Assembly (NCBI RefSeq): GCF_026967985.1
Contig: NZ_JAPVBJ010000002.1
Span: 414,349-478,348, forward strand
Reading direction: 5' to 3'
Source of the DNA: Modestobacter sp. VKM Ac-2984
GTDB lineage: Bacteria > Actinomycetota > Actinomycetes > Mycobacteriales > Geodermatophilaceae
DNA length: 64,000 nucleotides
A program made the position numbers and the translations under genes. This document shows positions 26,253-34,850 of the stretch, piece after piece. The number at the start of each line of letters is the position of its first letter. The first letter of the stretch is position 1. Below the pieces are notes generated by a model. It saw only the letters and a list, made by a program, of their open reading frames with translations, was not told the origin of the DNA and did no database searches.

Positions 26253-27545
26253 ATGGTGCACCGCTTCACCGCTCGCGCCGCCGTGGTCGGGGACCGCGCC
26301 GGCACCGTCGTCCCCGATGCCGTGCTGGACGTCGAGGACGGCCTGATCCGCTGGGTCGGGCCGGCTGCCGAGGCCCCGCCGTCCGGGGACGCCGAGGTCA
26401 CCGCGCTGCCCGGGGTGCTCACCCCCGGCATGGTCAACACCCACTCGCACGCGCCGATGGTGTTGTTCCGCGGCCAGGGCGAGGGGCTGCCGCTGGACCG
26501 GTGGCTGCAGGAGGTGATGTGGCCGCGGGAGGGCCGGCTCACCCCGGAGGACGTCGAGGTGGCGATGACCGCCGCGTCCGCGGAGATGCTGCGGCACGGC
26601 GTGACCACCAGCGTGGAGATGTACTTCCACCCCGACCGGATGGCCGCAGCCGTGCGGCGCACCGGCGCCCGTGGGGTCATCACCCACCCGTTGATCGGCC
26701 TGCCCGGGTTCGGCACGTTCGACGAGCAGCTCGCCCGCGCCACGGAGTCGGCCGGCACCGGCGACGAGCAGGTCGAGTGGGGCATCGGCCCGCACTCGGC
26801 CTACACCGTGCCGCTGCCGGTGCTCACCCAGGCGGCCGAGGTGGCGCGCGAGCACGGCCTGCTGCTGACCACCCACGTCGCCGAGACCACCACCGAGGGC
26901 GCCGGGCTGCTGGCCCAGCACGGTCTGAGCGTGCCGCAGCTGCTCGCCGCGCACGACGTGCTCGGCGGCCGGGTGCTGGCCGCCCACTGCGTGCACATGG
27001 ACGACGGAGACCTGGAGCTCTGGCGGGAGTACGACGTCGCCGTCGGGCACTGCCCGAGCAGCAACACCAAGCTGGCCAGCGGCACCGCCCGGCTGCGGGA
27101 CATGCTCGACCTCGGCATCCGGGTGGGCATGGGCACCGACGGGCCGGCGTCGAACGACAACCTCGACCTGTTCGAGGACCTCCGGCTCGCCGCCCAGCTG
27201 GCCCGGCTGCGCGAGCGGGACGCCACCGCGCTCACCGCCCCGGAGGCGTTCTGGCTGGCCACCGGCGGGGCGGCCGCGGCGATCGGCCGCGACGACCTCG
27301 GCCAGCTCACCGCCGGACGGCGCGCGGACCTGGTGCACGTGGACACCGAGGACATCGCCTTCGTGCCGGTCGGCGAGATCACCGACCTGCTGACCCACCT
27401 GGTCTGGTCGGTGGGCTCCCGGCACGTGCGCGACACCTGGGTCGCCGGTCGGCAGGTGCTGGCCGACGGCGTGTCCACGACGGTCGACGAGGCGGAGCTC
27501 CGCGCGGAAGTGCAGACCCGCGCCATGCGCCTCGCCGCCGGCTGA
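26253..27545 (+). CDS. Amidohydrolase, MTA/SAH deaminase or related aminohydrolase
   Basis: The 430-residue protein has the subtype III metal site: NTHSHAPMV (HxH), HSAYTV, THVAETTTEG, HCVHMDD and MGTDGPASNDNLD. The string TDGPASNDNLDLFEDLRLA is close to 5'-methylthioadenosine/S-adenosylhomocysteine deaminases (MtaD) and TrzA/AtzB relatives. It should deaminate an adenosine-like or guanine-like purine compound. ATG 26253 starts a normal N-terminal beta strand (VHRFTARAAVVGDRAGT). A nested hairpin follows the stop. Confidence 0.85.
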   Translation: MVHRFTARAAVVGDRAGTVVPDAVLDVEDGLIRWVGPAAEAPPSGDAEVTALPGVLTPGMVNTHSHAPMVLFRGQGEGLPLDRWLQEVMWPREGRLTPEDVEVAMTAASAEMLRHGVTTSVEMYFHPDRMAAAVRRTGARGVITHPLIGLPGFGTFDEQLARATESAGTGDEQVEWGIGPHSAYTVPLPVLTQAAEVAREHGLLLTTHVAETTTEGAGLLAQHGLSVPQLLAAHDVLGGRVLAAHCVHMDDGDLELWREYDVAVGHCPSSNTKLASGTARLRDMLDLGIRVGMGTDGPASNDNLDLFEDLRLAAQLARLRERDATALTAPEAFWLATGGAAAAIGRDDLGQLTAGRRADLVHVDTEDIAFVPVGEITDLLTHLVWSVGSRHVRDTWVAGRQVLADGVSTTVDEAELRAEVQTRAMRLAAG

Positions 27546-27553
27546 CGCCGAGA

Positions 27554-27611
27554 GGCACTGTGCGCTGACTGCCCGTTCCGGCGGCTGAACGGGCACTGGG
27601 CGCACAGTGCC
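27554..27611 (+). repeat. Nested hairpin A in front of DUF559 gene
   Basis: The outer arms GGCACTGTGCGC (27554-27565) and GCGCACAGTGCC (27600-27611) pair perfectly. Inside, GCCCGTTC (27571-27578) pairs with GAACGGGC (27587-27594). It begins 9 bp after the amidohydrolase stop and ends 58 bp before the DUF559 gene. A structurally similar hairpin with the same CACTGTGCG/CGCACAGTG outer stem follows that gene. Confidence 0.7.
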
Positions 27612-27668
27612 CGGCGCCGTCCACAGGGCGTCGGTGGCGCCGGCGTTGACCCGGCACGCTCACGCTCC

Positions 27669-28586
27669 GTGGTGGTCGACCTGCGCGCGCTCCTCGGGCC
27701 CGACGGCGTCGCGCGCATCTCCGACCTCGCCGGGCGCAGCGGCTCGACCAGCGTCTCCCGGTGGATCGCCGGCGGGCGGCTGCTGCGGCCGCTGCCGCAC
27801 GTCGTCGTCCTGCCGGAGTGCGCGGAGCGCTGGCGCACCCGGGCGCTGGCCGCGGTCCTGTCCACCGGCGGGGCGCTCAGCCACGCCTCTGCGCTGACGG
27901 CGCACGGGCTGGGGCCGGAGGCCGATCGGGTGCACGTGTCGATCGACGCGCGGCGCCGGGCCCCCGCCCGGATGCGCCTGCTGACGGTGCACCGGGTGAC
28001 CGGGCTGTCCGCCCTCCGGGTCGCTGGGCTGCCGGTCAGCCCCCTGGCCCGGGCGCTGGTGGACGCCTGGGGTCAGGCACACGGCGGACGGCGAGGCTCG
28101 CGGGACCAGGACGTCGCGCGGGCGGCGGTGATCACCGCGGTCCGCGGCCGGCGGGTCACGGCGCCGGTGCTGCACGGGCAGCTGGCCCGGCGGCCGCAGC
28201 TGCCCGGTCGGGCGGCGCTGGTCGAGCTGGTCGGGCAGGTGGCCGGCGGGTCGCACAGCGAGCTGGAGATCTGGGGCATGGCCCACGTGCTCGACGTCCC
28301 CGGCCTCCCACCGTGCGTGCAGCAGCACCGCGTGCAACTGCCCCGTGGCGTGGCGTTCCTGGACGCCGCCTGGCCGGAGCTGCTGCTCGCGGTGGAGCTC
28401 GACGGTGCGGCGTTCCACGGCAGCCGGGAGGCCCGGGAACGCGATCTGCGGCGGGACGCGGCACTGGCCGCGCTCGGCTGGCTGGTGCTGCGCTTCAGCT
28501 ACGCGCGGCTGACCCGCGAGCCGGCCGCCTGCCAGCGCGACATCGCAGCCGCCCACCAACGCCGCAGGGAGCTGTTCGGCCGCTGA
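27669..28586 (+). CDS. DUF559 (Vsr-like PD-(D/E)xK) protein with AbiEi-like N-terminus
   Basis: The 305-residue protein has a winged-helix-like N-terminus (ARISDLAGRSGSTSVSRWIAG, LSHASALTAHGL) as in AbiEi-type antitoxin domains, and a C-terminal DUF559 nuclease-like fold: GGSHSELEIW, AFLDAAWPELLLAVELDG and LRRDAALAALGWLVLRFSY. The acidic residues E (SELE), D (FLD) and ExDG match the Vsr/very-short-patch catalytic pattern. Such proteins are frequent and multi-copy in actinobacteria; their role is unknown, perhaps DNA repair or defence. Starts with GTG 27669. It is bracketed by two related hairpins, one on each side. Confidence 0.8.
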   Translation: MVVDLRALLGPDGVARISDLAGRSGSTSVSRWIAGGRLLRPLPHVVVLPECAERWRTRALAAVLSTGGALSHASALTAHGLGPEADRVHVSIDARRRAPARMRLLTVHRVTGLSALRVAGLPVSPLARALVDAWGQAHGGRRGSRDQDVARAAVITAVRGRRVTAPVLHGQLARRPQLPGRAALVELVGQVAGGSHSELEIWGMAHVLDVPGLPPCVQQHRVQLPRGVAFLDAAWPELLLAVELDGAAFHGSREARERDLRRDAALAALGWLVLRFSYARLTREPAACQRDIAAAHQRRRELFGR

Positions 28587-28605
28587 GCGAGGCGTGCCCA
28601 GGGAG

Positions 28606-28659
28606 CACTGTGCGCCCCGTGCCCGGTCGGGCGCCGACCCGGGCAGCAGTCGCACAGTG
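28606..28659 (+). repeat. Nested hairpin B after DUF559 gene
   Basis: The outer arms CACTGTGCG (28606-28614) and CGCACAGTG (28651-28659) pair perfectly and equal the core of the outer stem of the hairpin at 27554-27611. Inside, GCCCGGTCGG (28621-28630) pairs with CCGACCCGGGC (28634-28644) apart from one bulged C. It starts 20 bp after the DUF559 stop. Confidence 0.65.
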
Positions 28660-28748
28660 TCCGCCCGGCATCGCGGCCGGTGGGCCCCGCGGGCCGCAGC
28701 TACCGTGGGGCGGCGAGGCGCTGTCGGCGCGGACGACGGGAGACTGCG

Positions 28749-30149
28749 ATGACGCTGCTCGGACGACTGCGGGGCATCGCCGCCCGCACCCGGCCGGTGC
28801 ACCCGGAGACGGCGCGGGCGCTGGCCGAACGCTGGGCGGCGCTGCCGGCGCACGTGCAGACCCCGGCGCAGAGCCTGGGCCGGCACGCGGTCGGTTGCGA
28901 GGGCACGCACGGCGTCTTCCCGAAGTGCAACCTCACCTGCACGCCCTGCTACCACTCTGCCGACGCCAACAAGGTGCGCATCGACGGCCAGCACACCGTC
29001 GACCAGGTCGAGCAGCAGATGGCCTACCTCGAGCAGCGGCGCGGCCCCTACGCCCACGCCCAGCTGATCGGCGGTGAGGTGAGCCTGCTGCCGCCGGACG
29101 ACCACGCCGCGGCGCTCGAGGCGATGCGGGCGCACGGGCGGTCGCCGATGTCGATGACCCACGGTGACTTCGACCCCGAGTACCTGCGTGCGCTGGTGAC
29201 CGGCGACGACGGCGGCCTGCGGTTCGACCGGGTGAGCTTCGCGGCGCACTTCGACATGCTGATGCGGGGCCGCCGCGGCGCGGTGAAGCCCCGGTCGGAG
29301 GCCGAGCTGCACCCGTTCCGCGCGCGGTTCGTGCAGATGTTCCGCGACCTGCGCGCCGAAACGGGCCTGCGGTACTACCTGGCGCACAACATGACCGTCA
29401 CCCCGGCCAACCTCGAGCAGGTGGCCGAGACGGTGCGCGCGGTGCTGCCGATGGGCTTCTCGATGATGAGCTTCCAGCCCGCCGCGCACGTCGGGGACGA
29501 CCGCCGGTGGAAGGAGTCCTACACCGCGGTCGACGTCGACGCGGTCTGGGCGCAACTGGAGCAGGCGCTGGGGCACCGGGTGCCGCACGAGGGGATCGAG
29601 TTCGGCGACCCGCGCTGCAACCGGGTCGCCTTCGGGTTCCTGGTCGCCGGCCGCTGGCACGGGGTGATCGACCCGGACGATGCCCGCGACCGCGCGGCCC
29701 GCGACCGGTTCTTCGCGCACTTCGGCGGGGTGGCCTTCGGCGGCACGGCCCCGCTGCTGCTGGTCGGCAAGGTGCTCCGGGTGCTGCGCCGGCACCCCGG
29801 CGACCTGCCCGTCGCGCTGGGTTGGGCGCGGCGCACGGTGCGCCGGGCCGGCGGCGCCCGGGCGCTGGTGCGGGCCGCCCGCGCCGGCGCGCTCGGGCTG
29901 ATGACCTTCGAGGTGCACAGCTTCATGGACGCCGCGCAGGTCGGCCCGGCGTGGGAGCTGATGCAGCGCGGGGAGCAGGCCGCCGACCCGCAGCTGCGCG
30001 CCACCCAGGAGCGGCTCGCCGCCTGCACCTACTCGATGGCCCACCCGGAGACCGGCCAGCTGGTGCCGGCCTGCGCGCAGCACTCCGTGCTCGACCTGGC
30101 CGAGAACGCCCAGCTGCGAAAGCTGCTACCGCTGACGGTCGTGGGCTGA
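28749..30149 (+). CDS. Radical SAM protein, substrate unknown
   Basis: The 466-residue protein has the radical SAM cluster motif CNLTCTPC (CxxxCxxC, about residues 60-67) preceded by GVFPK, then LIGGEVSLLPP and a core ending around GFSMMSFQPAAHVGDD, where a strand-turn-strand normally closes the barrel. The C-terminal part has a conserved-looking GDPRCNR, an amphipathic or membrane-tending region (FGGTAPLLLVGKVLRVL), and two cysteines in AACTYSM and PACAQHS that could ligate an auxiliary cluster. It is not a recognised peptide maturase; no small peptide gene is nearby. ATG 28749 has GGGAGACTGCG upstream. Its 3' end overlaps the convergent ABC ATPase gene by 24 bases. Confidence 0.8.
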   Translation: MTLLGRLRGIAARTRPVHPETARALAERWAALPAHVQTPAQSLGRHAVGCEGTHGVFPKCNLTCTPCYHSADANKVRIDGQHTVDQVEQQMAYLEQRRGPYAHAQLIGGEVSLLPPDDHAAALEAMRAHGRSPMSMTHGDFDPEYLRALVTGDDGGLRFDRVSFAAHFDMLMRGRRGAVKPRSEAELHPFRARFVQMFRDLRAETGLRYYLAHNMTVTPANLEQVAETVRAVLPMGFSMMSFQPAAHVGDDRRWKESYTAVDVDAVWAQLEQALGHRVPHEGIEFGDPRCNRVAFGFLVAGRWHGVIDPDDARDRAARDRFFAHFGGVAFGGTAPLLLVGKVLRVLRRHPGDLPVALGWARRTVRRAGGARALVRAARAGALGLMTFEVHSFMDAAQVGPAWELMQRGEQAADPQLRATQERLAACTYSMAHPETGQLVPACAQHSVLDLAENAQLRKLLPLTVVG

Positions 30150-31226
30150 GGCACCGTCCCGCGCCTCCGACAGGCCGGCCGGGGGGACGACGCACCGGGC
30201 GGTGACCGGGATGCGCAGCCCGACCTCGGCGCCGACCGGGACCTCCGCGCCGGGGGGCAGCTCGGCGGCCACCGCGGCCGGCTCGGTGCCGCGGCCGGCC
30301 ACCTCGACGGTGACCAGCGCCCGCAGCCCGCGCCGGCGGACCTGCACCACGGTGCCGCGGGCGTCGGCGTCCGCGGCGGCGACGAGGGTGACCGCCTCCG
30401 GGCGGACGACGAGCACGCCGGGGCCCTCCGGGGCGGGTGCTGGGAGCTCGAGGTCGCCGAGTGCGGAGCGGTGCCGGCCGCCGGTGACGGTGCCGGGCAC
30501 CTCGGTGCGCCCGCCGAGCAGCCGGCTGACCGCCAGGGACCGGGGCCGCGCGTACAGCTCCCGCATCGGCCCCAGCTGCTGCAGCCGGCCGGCGTCCAGC
30601 ACCGCGACGGTGTCGGCCAGGGCGTCGGCCTCCGCCGGGTCGTGGGTGACCAGCAGCACCGTGGGCGCCAGCCGCAGCCGGAGGTCGGCCAGCAGTTCGT
30701 GCATCTCCTGGCGCAGCCCGGTGTCCAGCGCGCTGAACGGCTCGTCCAGCAGCAGCACCCGGGGCTCGGCGGCGAGCGCCCGGGCCAGCGCCACCCGCTG
30801 CGCCTGGCCGCCGGACAGCGCCCGCGCCGGCCGGTTGCCGAACCCGCCCAGCTGGACGAGCTCGAGGTGGTGCTCGGCGCGCTCGCGCACCTCCCGCCGG
30901 GGCAGGCCGCGCACCCGGTCGGCGAAGCCCACGTTGTCCCGCACCGACAGGTGGGGGAACAGCAGCGGGCGCTGGAAGACCATCGCCATCCCGCGCCGCT
31001 CCGGGACGACGCCGGCCAGGTCCCGGCCGTCGAGGTGCACCGTGCCGCGGGTCGGGGCGTCCAGCCCGGCGGTCAGCCGCAGCACCGTGCTCTTCCCGGA
31101 GCCGGACGGGCCCAGCACCGCCACGCAGGACCCGGCCGGGACGGCGAGGGTCAGGTCGTCCAGGGCCGGCGGGGCCCCGGCGGTGTGCACCCGGGTGAGG
31201 CCGGTCAGCTGCAGCGAGCCGCTCAC
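30126..31226 (-). CDS. ABC transporter ATP-binding protein (YnjD/PotA-like)
   Basis: The 366-residue protein has Walker A LGPSGSGKST, the Q-loop in VFQRPLLFPHLSV, signature LSGGQAQRVALARAL, Walker B VLLLDEPFSALD and the switch histidine in LLVTHDPAEA. A C-terminal TOBE-type domain follows (VRPEAVTLV, then GRGTEPAAVAAELP). It drives the importer formed with the two permeases and the binding protein upstream. GTG 31226 overlaps the stop of the permease gene by 4 bases. Closest pattern is the YnjBCD importer whose substrate is unproven. Confidence 0.93.
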   Translation of the reverse strand: MSGSLQLTGLTRVHTAGAPPALDDLTLAVPAGSCVAVLGPSGSGKSTVLRLTAGLDAPTRGTVHLDGRDLAGVVPERRGMAMVFQRPLLFPHLSVRDNVGFADRVRGLPRREVRERAEHHLELVQLGGFGNRPARALSGGQAQRVALARALAAEPRVLLLDEPFSALDTGLRQEMHELLADLRLRLAPTVLLVTHDPAEADALADTVAVLDAGRLQQLGPMRELYARPRSLAVSRLLGGRTEVPGTVTGGRHRSALGDLELPAPAPEGPGVLVVRPEAVTLVAAADADARGTVVQVRRRGLRALVTVEVAGRGTEPAAVAAELPPGAEVPVGAEVGLRIPVTARCVVPPAGLSEARDGASAHDRQR

Positions 31227-32002
31227 CGCCGGGCCCGCCGGCCGATCGAGCCGATCACGACGAGCAGCGCGACCGGCGGCAGCACCGCCGACAGCGCCAG
31301 CACCGCCACCTGGGCGTCGTTGCCGGTGGCCGAGGCGGCGGCGCCGACCAGCAGCGGCAGGGTGACCAGCCGGCCCCCACCGACGAGCAGGGTCACGACG
31401 TAGTCGCTCCACCCGACCAGGAACGCCAGGAATGCCGCGCCCGCGACCGCCGGGGCCAGCAGCGGCAGGTGCACCGAGCGCACCACCTGCCAGGCGGAGG
31501 CGCCGAGCAGCCGGGCCTCCTCGTCGTGGTGCCGGTCGTGGGCGGCGTACGCGGCCCGCATCACCACGGTCGTGTACGGGATCGCCGCCACGGTCAGCAG
31601 CAGCACCAGCCCGACCTCCGCCGGCACCCGCAGCCGCAGCAGCAGCACGTCCAGCCCGAGCGCGACGGCGAAGGGCGGCAGCACCAGCGGGGAGAGCAGC
31701 ACCGCGAACACCAGCCCGGGCGCGCGCAGCGCCCCCGAGGTCAGCGCCCGGCCGGCCAGGGCGCCCAGCGGGGTGGCCAGCACGGCCACCGCCGTCCCGA
31801 GCACCGCCGACCGGACGGCGGCGGGACCGGCGCCGGCGGCCCGGGCCTCGGCCAGCCCGGTCGTCCCCCAGGCCTGGGGCAGCAGGGCCGGCGCCGACCA
31901 GCGGTCCGCGGCGGCCCACAGCAGCAGCGGCACCAGCGGGAGCACCAGCCAGACGGCGAGCGCGCCGCGACCGAGCCGGGAGACGAGCACCGGTGCGCTC
32001 AC
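31223..32002 (-). CDS. ABC transporter permease (second), YnjC-like half
   Basis: The 259-residue protein has about six hydrophobic helices and the BPD_transp_1 EAA loop in the segment HHDEEARLLGASAWQVVRSVHLPLLAPAV, which contacts the ATPase. It pairs with the other permease of similar size to form the channel; in E. coli YnjC both halves are fused. GTG 32002 overlaps the previous stop by 4 bases. Confidence 0.88.
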   Translation of the reverse strand: MSAPVLVSRLGRGALAVWLVLPLVPLLLWAAADRWSAPALLPQAWGTTGLAEARAAGAGPAAVRSAVLGTAVAVLATPLGALAGRALTSGALRAPGLVFAVLLSPLVLPPFAVALGLDVLLLRLRVPAEVGLVLLLTVAAIPYTTVVMRAAYAAHDRHHDEEARLLGASAWQVVRSVHLPLLAPAVAGAAFLAFLVGWSDYVVTLLVGGGRLVTLPLLVGAAASATGNDAQVAVLALSAVLPPVALLVVIGSIGRRARR

Positions 32003-32853
32003 TGCTCGGCCGCCAGCCGGCGCAGCGACCGCAGCGAGACCAGCACCGCCACCAGCCCCAGCGCCGACGTGGTGACCGCGACCGCGGCGGCCTGGGGCCG
32101 GGCGGCGAGGTCGATGGAGGTGAACAGTCGGACGGCCAGCACCGGCAGCGGCTCCGGCGACGGCCGGCCCAGCAGCGCGGCGACCTCGTAGGAGCCCAGC
32201 GTGTAGACGAAGCTCACCGCGGCCGAGGCGCCCAGCGCCGGGGCGGCCAGCGGGAGGGTGACGTGCCGGAACCGGGCCCACCGGCCGGCGCCCAGCAGCG
32301 CGGCGGTCTCGGTGTAGGAGGCCACCCGGCTGCTCAGCGCCCCGGCGACCACCAGGGCGATGAACGCCGACTCCTTCCAGGCGTACTCCGCACCCACCGC
32401 GATCCACCAGCGGCCGCCCACCAGCGCCGGCCAGTCCGCGGGGGCGATGCCCAGCAGCCGGGGCAGGAACCCGGCGTCGGCCAGCAGCAGCCCCATCGCC
32501 GCCGCGCCCACCAGGTGCGGGACGGGGATGGTCAGCGAGCTGAGCGTGGCCAGCAGCCGGCTCCGGCGCGCCCCGGCGGTCACGGCCAGCGCCAGGAAGA
32601 GCCCGACCACCGTGGCCACCGCCGTCGCCCCGGCCGCGATCGCCAGCGACAGCCGGATCGAGGTGCCCAGCTCGGTGGCCCGCCAGGCGTCCAGGGACAG
32701 CTCCGGCCGGCCGACCAGCGGGGTCAGGCCCAGGCTCAGCAGGGCGGCGGAGGTCAGGGCGGCGCCGACGACGACCACCACCGGCACCACCGCGGGCAGC
32801 ACCAGCAGGGTCGCGCGCCGGGCACCGACGCCGGGCCGGCCCGCTGCGGTCAC
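31999..32853 (-). CDS. ABC transporter permease (first), YnjC-like half
   Basis: The 284-residue protein has six hydrophobic helices and the EAA-type loop (ASYTETAALLGAGRWARFRHVTLPLAAPALG). GTG 32853 is chosen because it overlaps the binding-protein stop by 4 bases, as every other junction in this operon does. With the second permease it makes the transmembrane channel of a YnjBCD-like importer. Confidence 0.88.
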   Translation of the reverse strand: MTAAGRPGVGARRATLLVLPAVVPVVVVVGAALTSAALLSLGLTPLVGRPELSLDAWRATELGTSIRLSLAIAAGATAVATVVGLFLALAVTAGARRSRLLATLSSLTIPVPHLVGAAAMGLLLADAGFLPRLLGIAPADWPALVGGRWWIAVGAEYAWKESAFIALVVAGALSSRVASYTETAALLGAGRWARFRHVTLPLAAPALGASAAVSFVYTLGSYEVAALLGRPSPEPLPVLAVRLFTSIDLAARPQAAAVAVTTSALGLVAVLVSLRSLRRLAAEQ

Positions 32854-34091
32854 CCGGCCGCGACCTCGCGCCGCCACCCGTCGTCCAGCGGGGTCACCCA
32901 GTCGGCCGAGAGCTCCGGGTCGGCACCGGCGGAGAGCTCCTCGTAGCTGGGCACCACCGCGGAGTCGGGCAGCGCCTCGAACCCGGCCCGCGCGTCGTCG
33001 TCGAGCCGGTCCAGGTCCAGCACGGTGAACTGCCCCCAGACCTCGGGGCGGGCCTTGGCCAGCTGCTGCTCCGGCGAGAGCGCCAGGTCGGCCACCACCA
33101 TCGCGCCGGCCTGGTCACCGGAGGTGGAGGGGATGGCCAGGAAGCTGGCGTTGCCCAGCGTGCCCTCCTCCAGGGTGAGCACCCGGGTGGTGTCGGGGAA
33201 GGTGCCGTCGGCGACCAGGTCGTCGACGGTCGCCGGGCCGTAGGTCATGGTCATGTCCACCTGGCCGTCGGCGAACAGCCGGTCGAGCTCCTGCTGGCTC
33301 TGCGGGTAGGTGTCGCCCTCCCGCCACAGCGCGGGCGCCAGCTCGGCCAGCCGGTCGTAGAGCGCCGGGCTCAGCTCGTCGTAGGCCTGGTCCGTGTACT
33401 CCAGGGGCACCTCCTCGACGCCGCCGGACACGCTGTAGAGCACCTGGCGCAGGAACGCCGAGCCGGTGAAGTCCGGCGGGGCCGGGTAGGTGAACCGGCC
33501 CGGGTTCGCCTCCGCCCAGTCCAGCACGCCGGCCAGCGTCGCCGGCGGGTCGGGCACCCGGGCGGCGTCGTACACCAGGCTGAACTGGGCCTTGTGCCAG
33601 GGCGCCTCGCAGCCGTCGACCGGGGTGCCGAAGTCGGTGGTCAGCAGCGGGTCGTCGGGATCGGTGCCGGCCATGTTCGGCAGCATCGACGTCCAGTCGC
33701 ACAGCCAGGCGCCGGCCTGGCGACCGGTGGCGAAGTTGTCGCCGTTCACCCAGACCAGGTCCACCTCGCCCTCGGTGACGCCGGCCTGCCGCTCGGAGAG
33801 GACGCGGTTGACCGCGTCCCCGGTGTCGGCGATCGGCACCCGGCGCAGGGTCACCCCCAGCTCGGCCGCCGCCGGGGCCAGCACGTCGTCGACGTAGGCG
33901 TTGCCCTGCACGTCGCCGCCGTACATCCACAGGTCGACCGTCTGCCCCTCGGCCTCGGCGAGCACGTCGTCCCAGGAGCGGTCCTCGGCCGCCGGCGCCT
34001 CCGCGTCCGGCGCGGCGCACCCGGTCAGGACGACGGCCGAGGCACCCGCCGCGACGAGCGCGCGGCCGTACCAGCGGTGGAGCACGGTCAC
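32850..34091 (-). CDS. ABC transporter substrate-binding lipoprotein (YnjB-like)
   Basis: The 413-residue protein has a lipoprotein signal with lipobox LTGC followed by Ala/Glu/Pro linker, then a type 2 periplasmic-binding-protein fold. VDLWMYGGDVQGNAYVDDVLAPAAAELG, LVWVNGDNF and APWHKAQFSLVYDAARVPDPP are patterns of the YnjB family (COG4134). GTG 34091 gives a normal signal peptide (VTVLHRWYGRALVAAGASAV). It is the first gene of the operon and divergent from a CDP-alcohol phosphotransferase, the same neighbour as E. coli ynjF. The substrate is unknown; thiamine or a phospholipid-linked compound has been guessed for relatives. Confidence 0.87.
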   Translation of the reverse strand: MTVLHRWYGRALVAAGASAVVLTGCAAPDAEAPAAEDRSWDDVLAEAEGQTVDLWMYGGDVQGNAYVDDVLAPAAAELGVTLRRVPIADTGDAVNRVLSERQAGVTEGEVDLVWVNGDNFATGRQAGAWLCDWTSMLPNMAGTDPDDPLLTTDFGTPVDGCEAPWHKAQFSLVYDAARVPDPPATLAGVLDWAEANPGRFTYPAPPDFTGSAFLRQVLYSVSGGVEEVPLEYTDQAYDELSPALYDRLAELAPALWREGDTYPQSQQELDRLFADGQVDMTMTYGPATVDDLVADGTFPDTTRVLTLEEGTLGNASFLAIPSTSGDQAGAMVVADLALSPEQQLAKARPEVWGQFTVLDLDRLDDDARAGFEALPDSAVVPSYEELSAGADPELSADWVTPLDDGWRREVAAG

Positions 34092-34223
34092 GGGTCTGCC
34101 TCCCTGGCGTCGGTCCGCCCTGCCGGCGGGGTGGCCGCGGCCCAGGGGCTGCGCCAAGATCGTGCCCTACCCGATGGTGCCCCGCCACCGGGTCGACGTG
34201 CTGGGCGAGGATCGGAGACCCGG

Positions 34224-34850
34224 GTGCTCGACGCTGCCGCGCGGCGGGTGCTCGACCGGCCGCTCGCCCGGACGGCCGGCGTGCTGGACCGCTCCTGGGT
34301 GAGCCCGGACCGGCTGACCGCCGTCGGCCTGGTGCTGGGCCTGGGCAGCGCCGCCGCTGCGGCGGTGACCCTGTGGTGGCCGGCGCTGGTGCTGTGGCTG
34401 CTCTCCCGGCTGGCCGACGGGCTGGACGGCCCGCTGGCCCGGCGGCGTCGCGCGGCCGGCGCCCCCGGGGACGCCGGCGCCGGCGGGTTCTTCGACATCA
34501 CCGCGGACTTCCTGGTCTACGGCGCCGGCGTGCTGGGCGTCGCCCTCGGGGTGACCGCCGGGCGGGGCGACCCGTGGGAGCCCTTCGCCGCCGTCCTGCT
34601 CGCCTACTACGTCAACGGCGCGGCGTTCCTCGCCTTCTCCTCGCTCGCCGAGCGGGCCGGCCGGCAGTTGGACGACAGCCGGTCGCTGTCCTTCCTCGGC
34701 GGGCTGGCGGAGGGCACCGAGACGATCGTGGTGCACGCGCTGTGGCTGCTGCTGCCGGCGTTCGCCTGGCAGCTGGCCTGGGTCTGGGCGGTGGTGGTGG
34801 GCATCAGCGCCGTCCACCGGATGTGGGCGGGTCACCGGGCGCTGCGCTGA
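34224..34850 (+). CDS. CDP-alcohol phosphatidyltransferase (YnjF-like)
   Basis: The 208-residue membrane enzyme has the complete CDP-alcohol phosphotransferase motif: DGLDGPLAR, followed after a somewhat long Ala/Gly-rich insert by GGFFDITADF (the third and fourth aspartates). Several hydrophobic helices surround it. It joins a CMP-activated lipid to an alcohol. GTG 34224 is chosen because it gives the amphipathic N-terminal helix usual for the family. It is divergent from the YnjB-like gene. In E. coli ynjF ends the ynjABCDEF cluster, so the pairing with the importer looks ancestral and may mean the importer feeds or uses this lipid. Confidence 0.88.
   Translation: MLDAAARRVLDRPLARTAGVLDRSWVSPDRLTAVGLVLGLGSAAAAAVTLWWPALVLWLLSRLADGLDGPLARRRRAAGAPGDAGAGGFFDITADFLVYGAGVLGVALGVTAGRGDPWEPFAAVLLAYYVNGAAFLAFSSLAERAGRQLDDSRSLSFLGGLAEGTETIVVHALWLLLPAFAWQLAWVWAVVVGISAVHRMWAGHRALR

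Noticed and set aside
30126-30149. Frameshift or misannotated end where radical SAM and ABC ATPase genes overlap
   Set aside because: Both proteins end naturally; a 24-base convergent overlap is normal in this compact genome, as also at 34832-34850.
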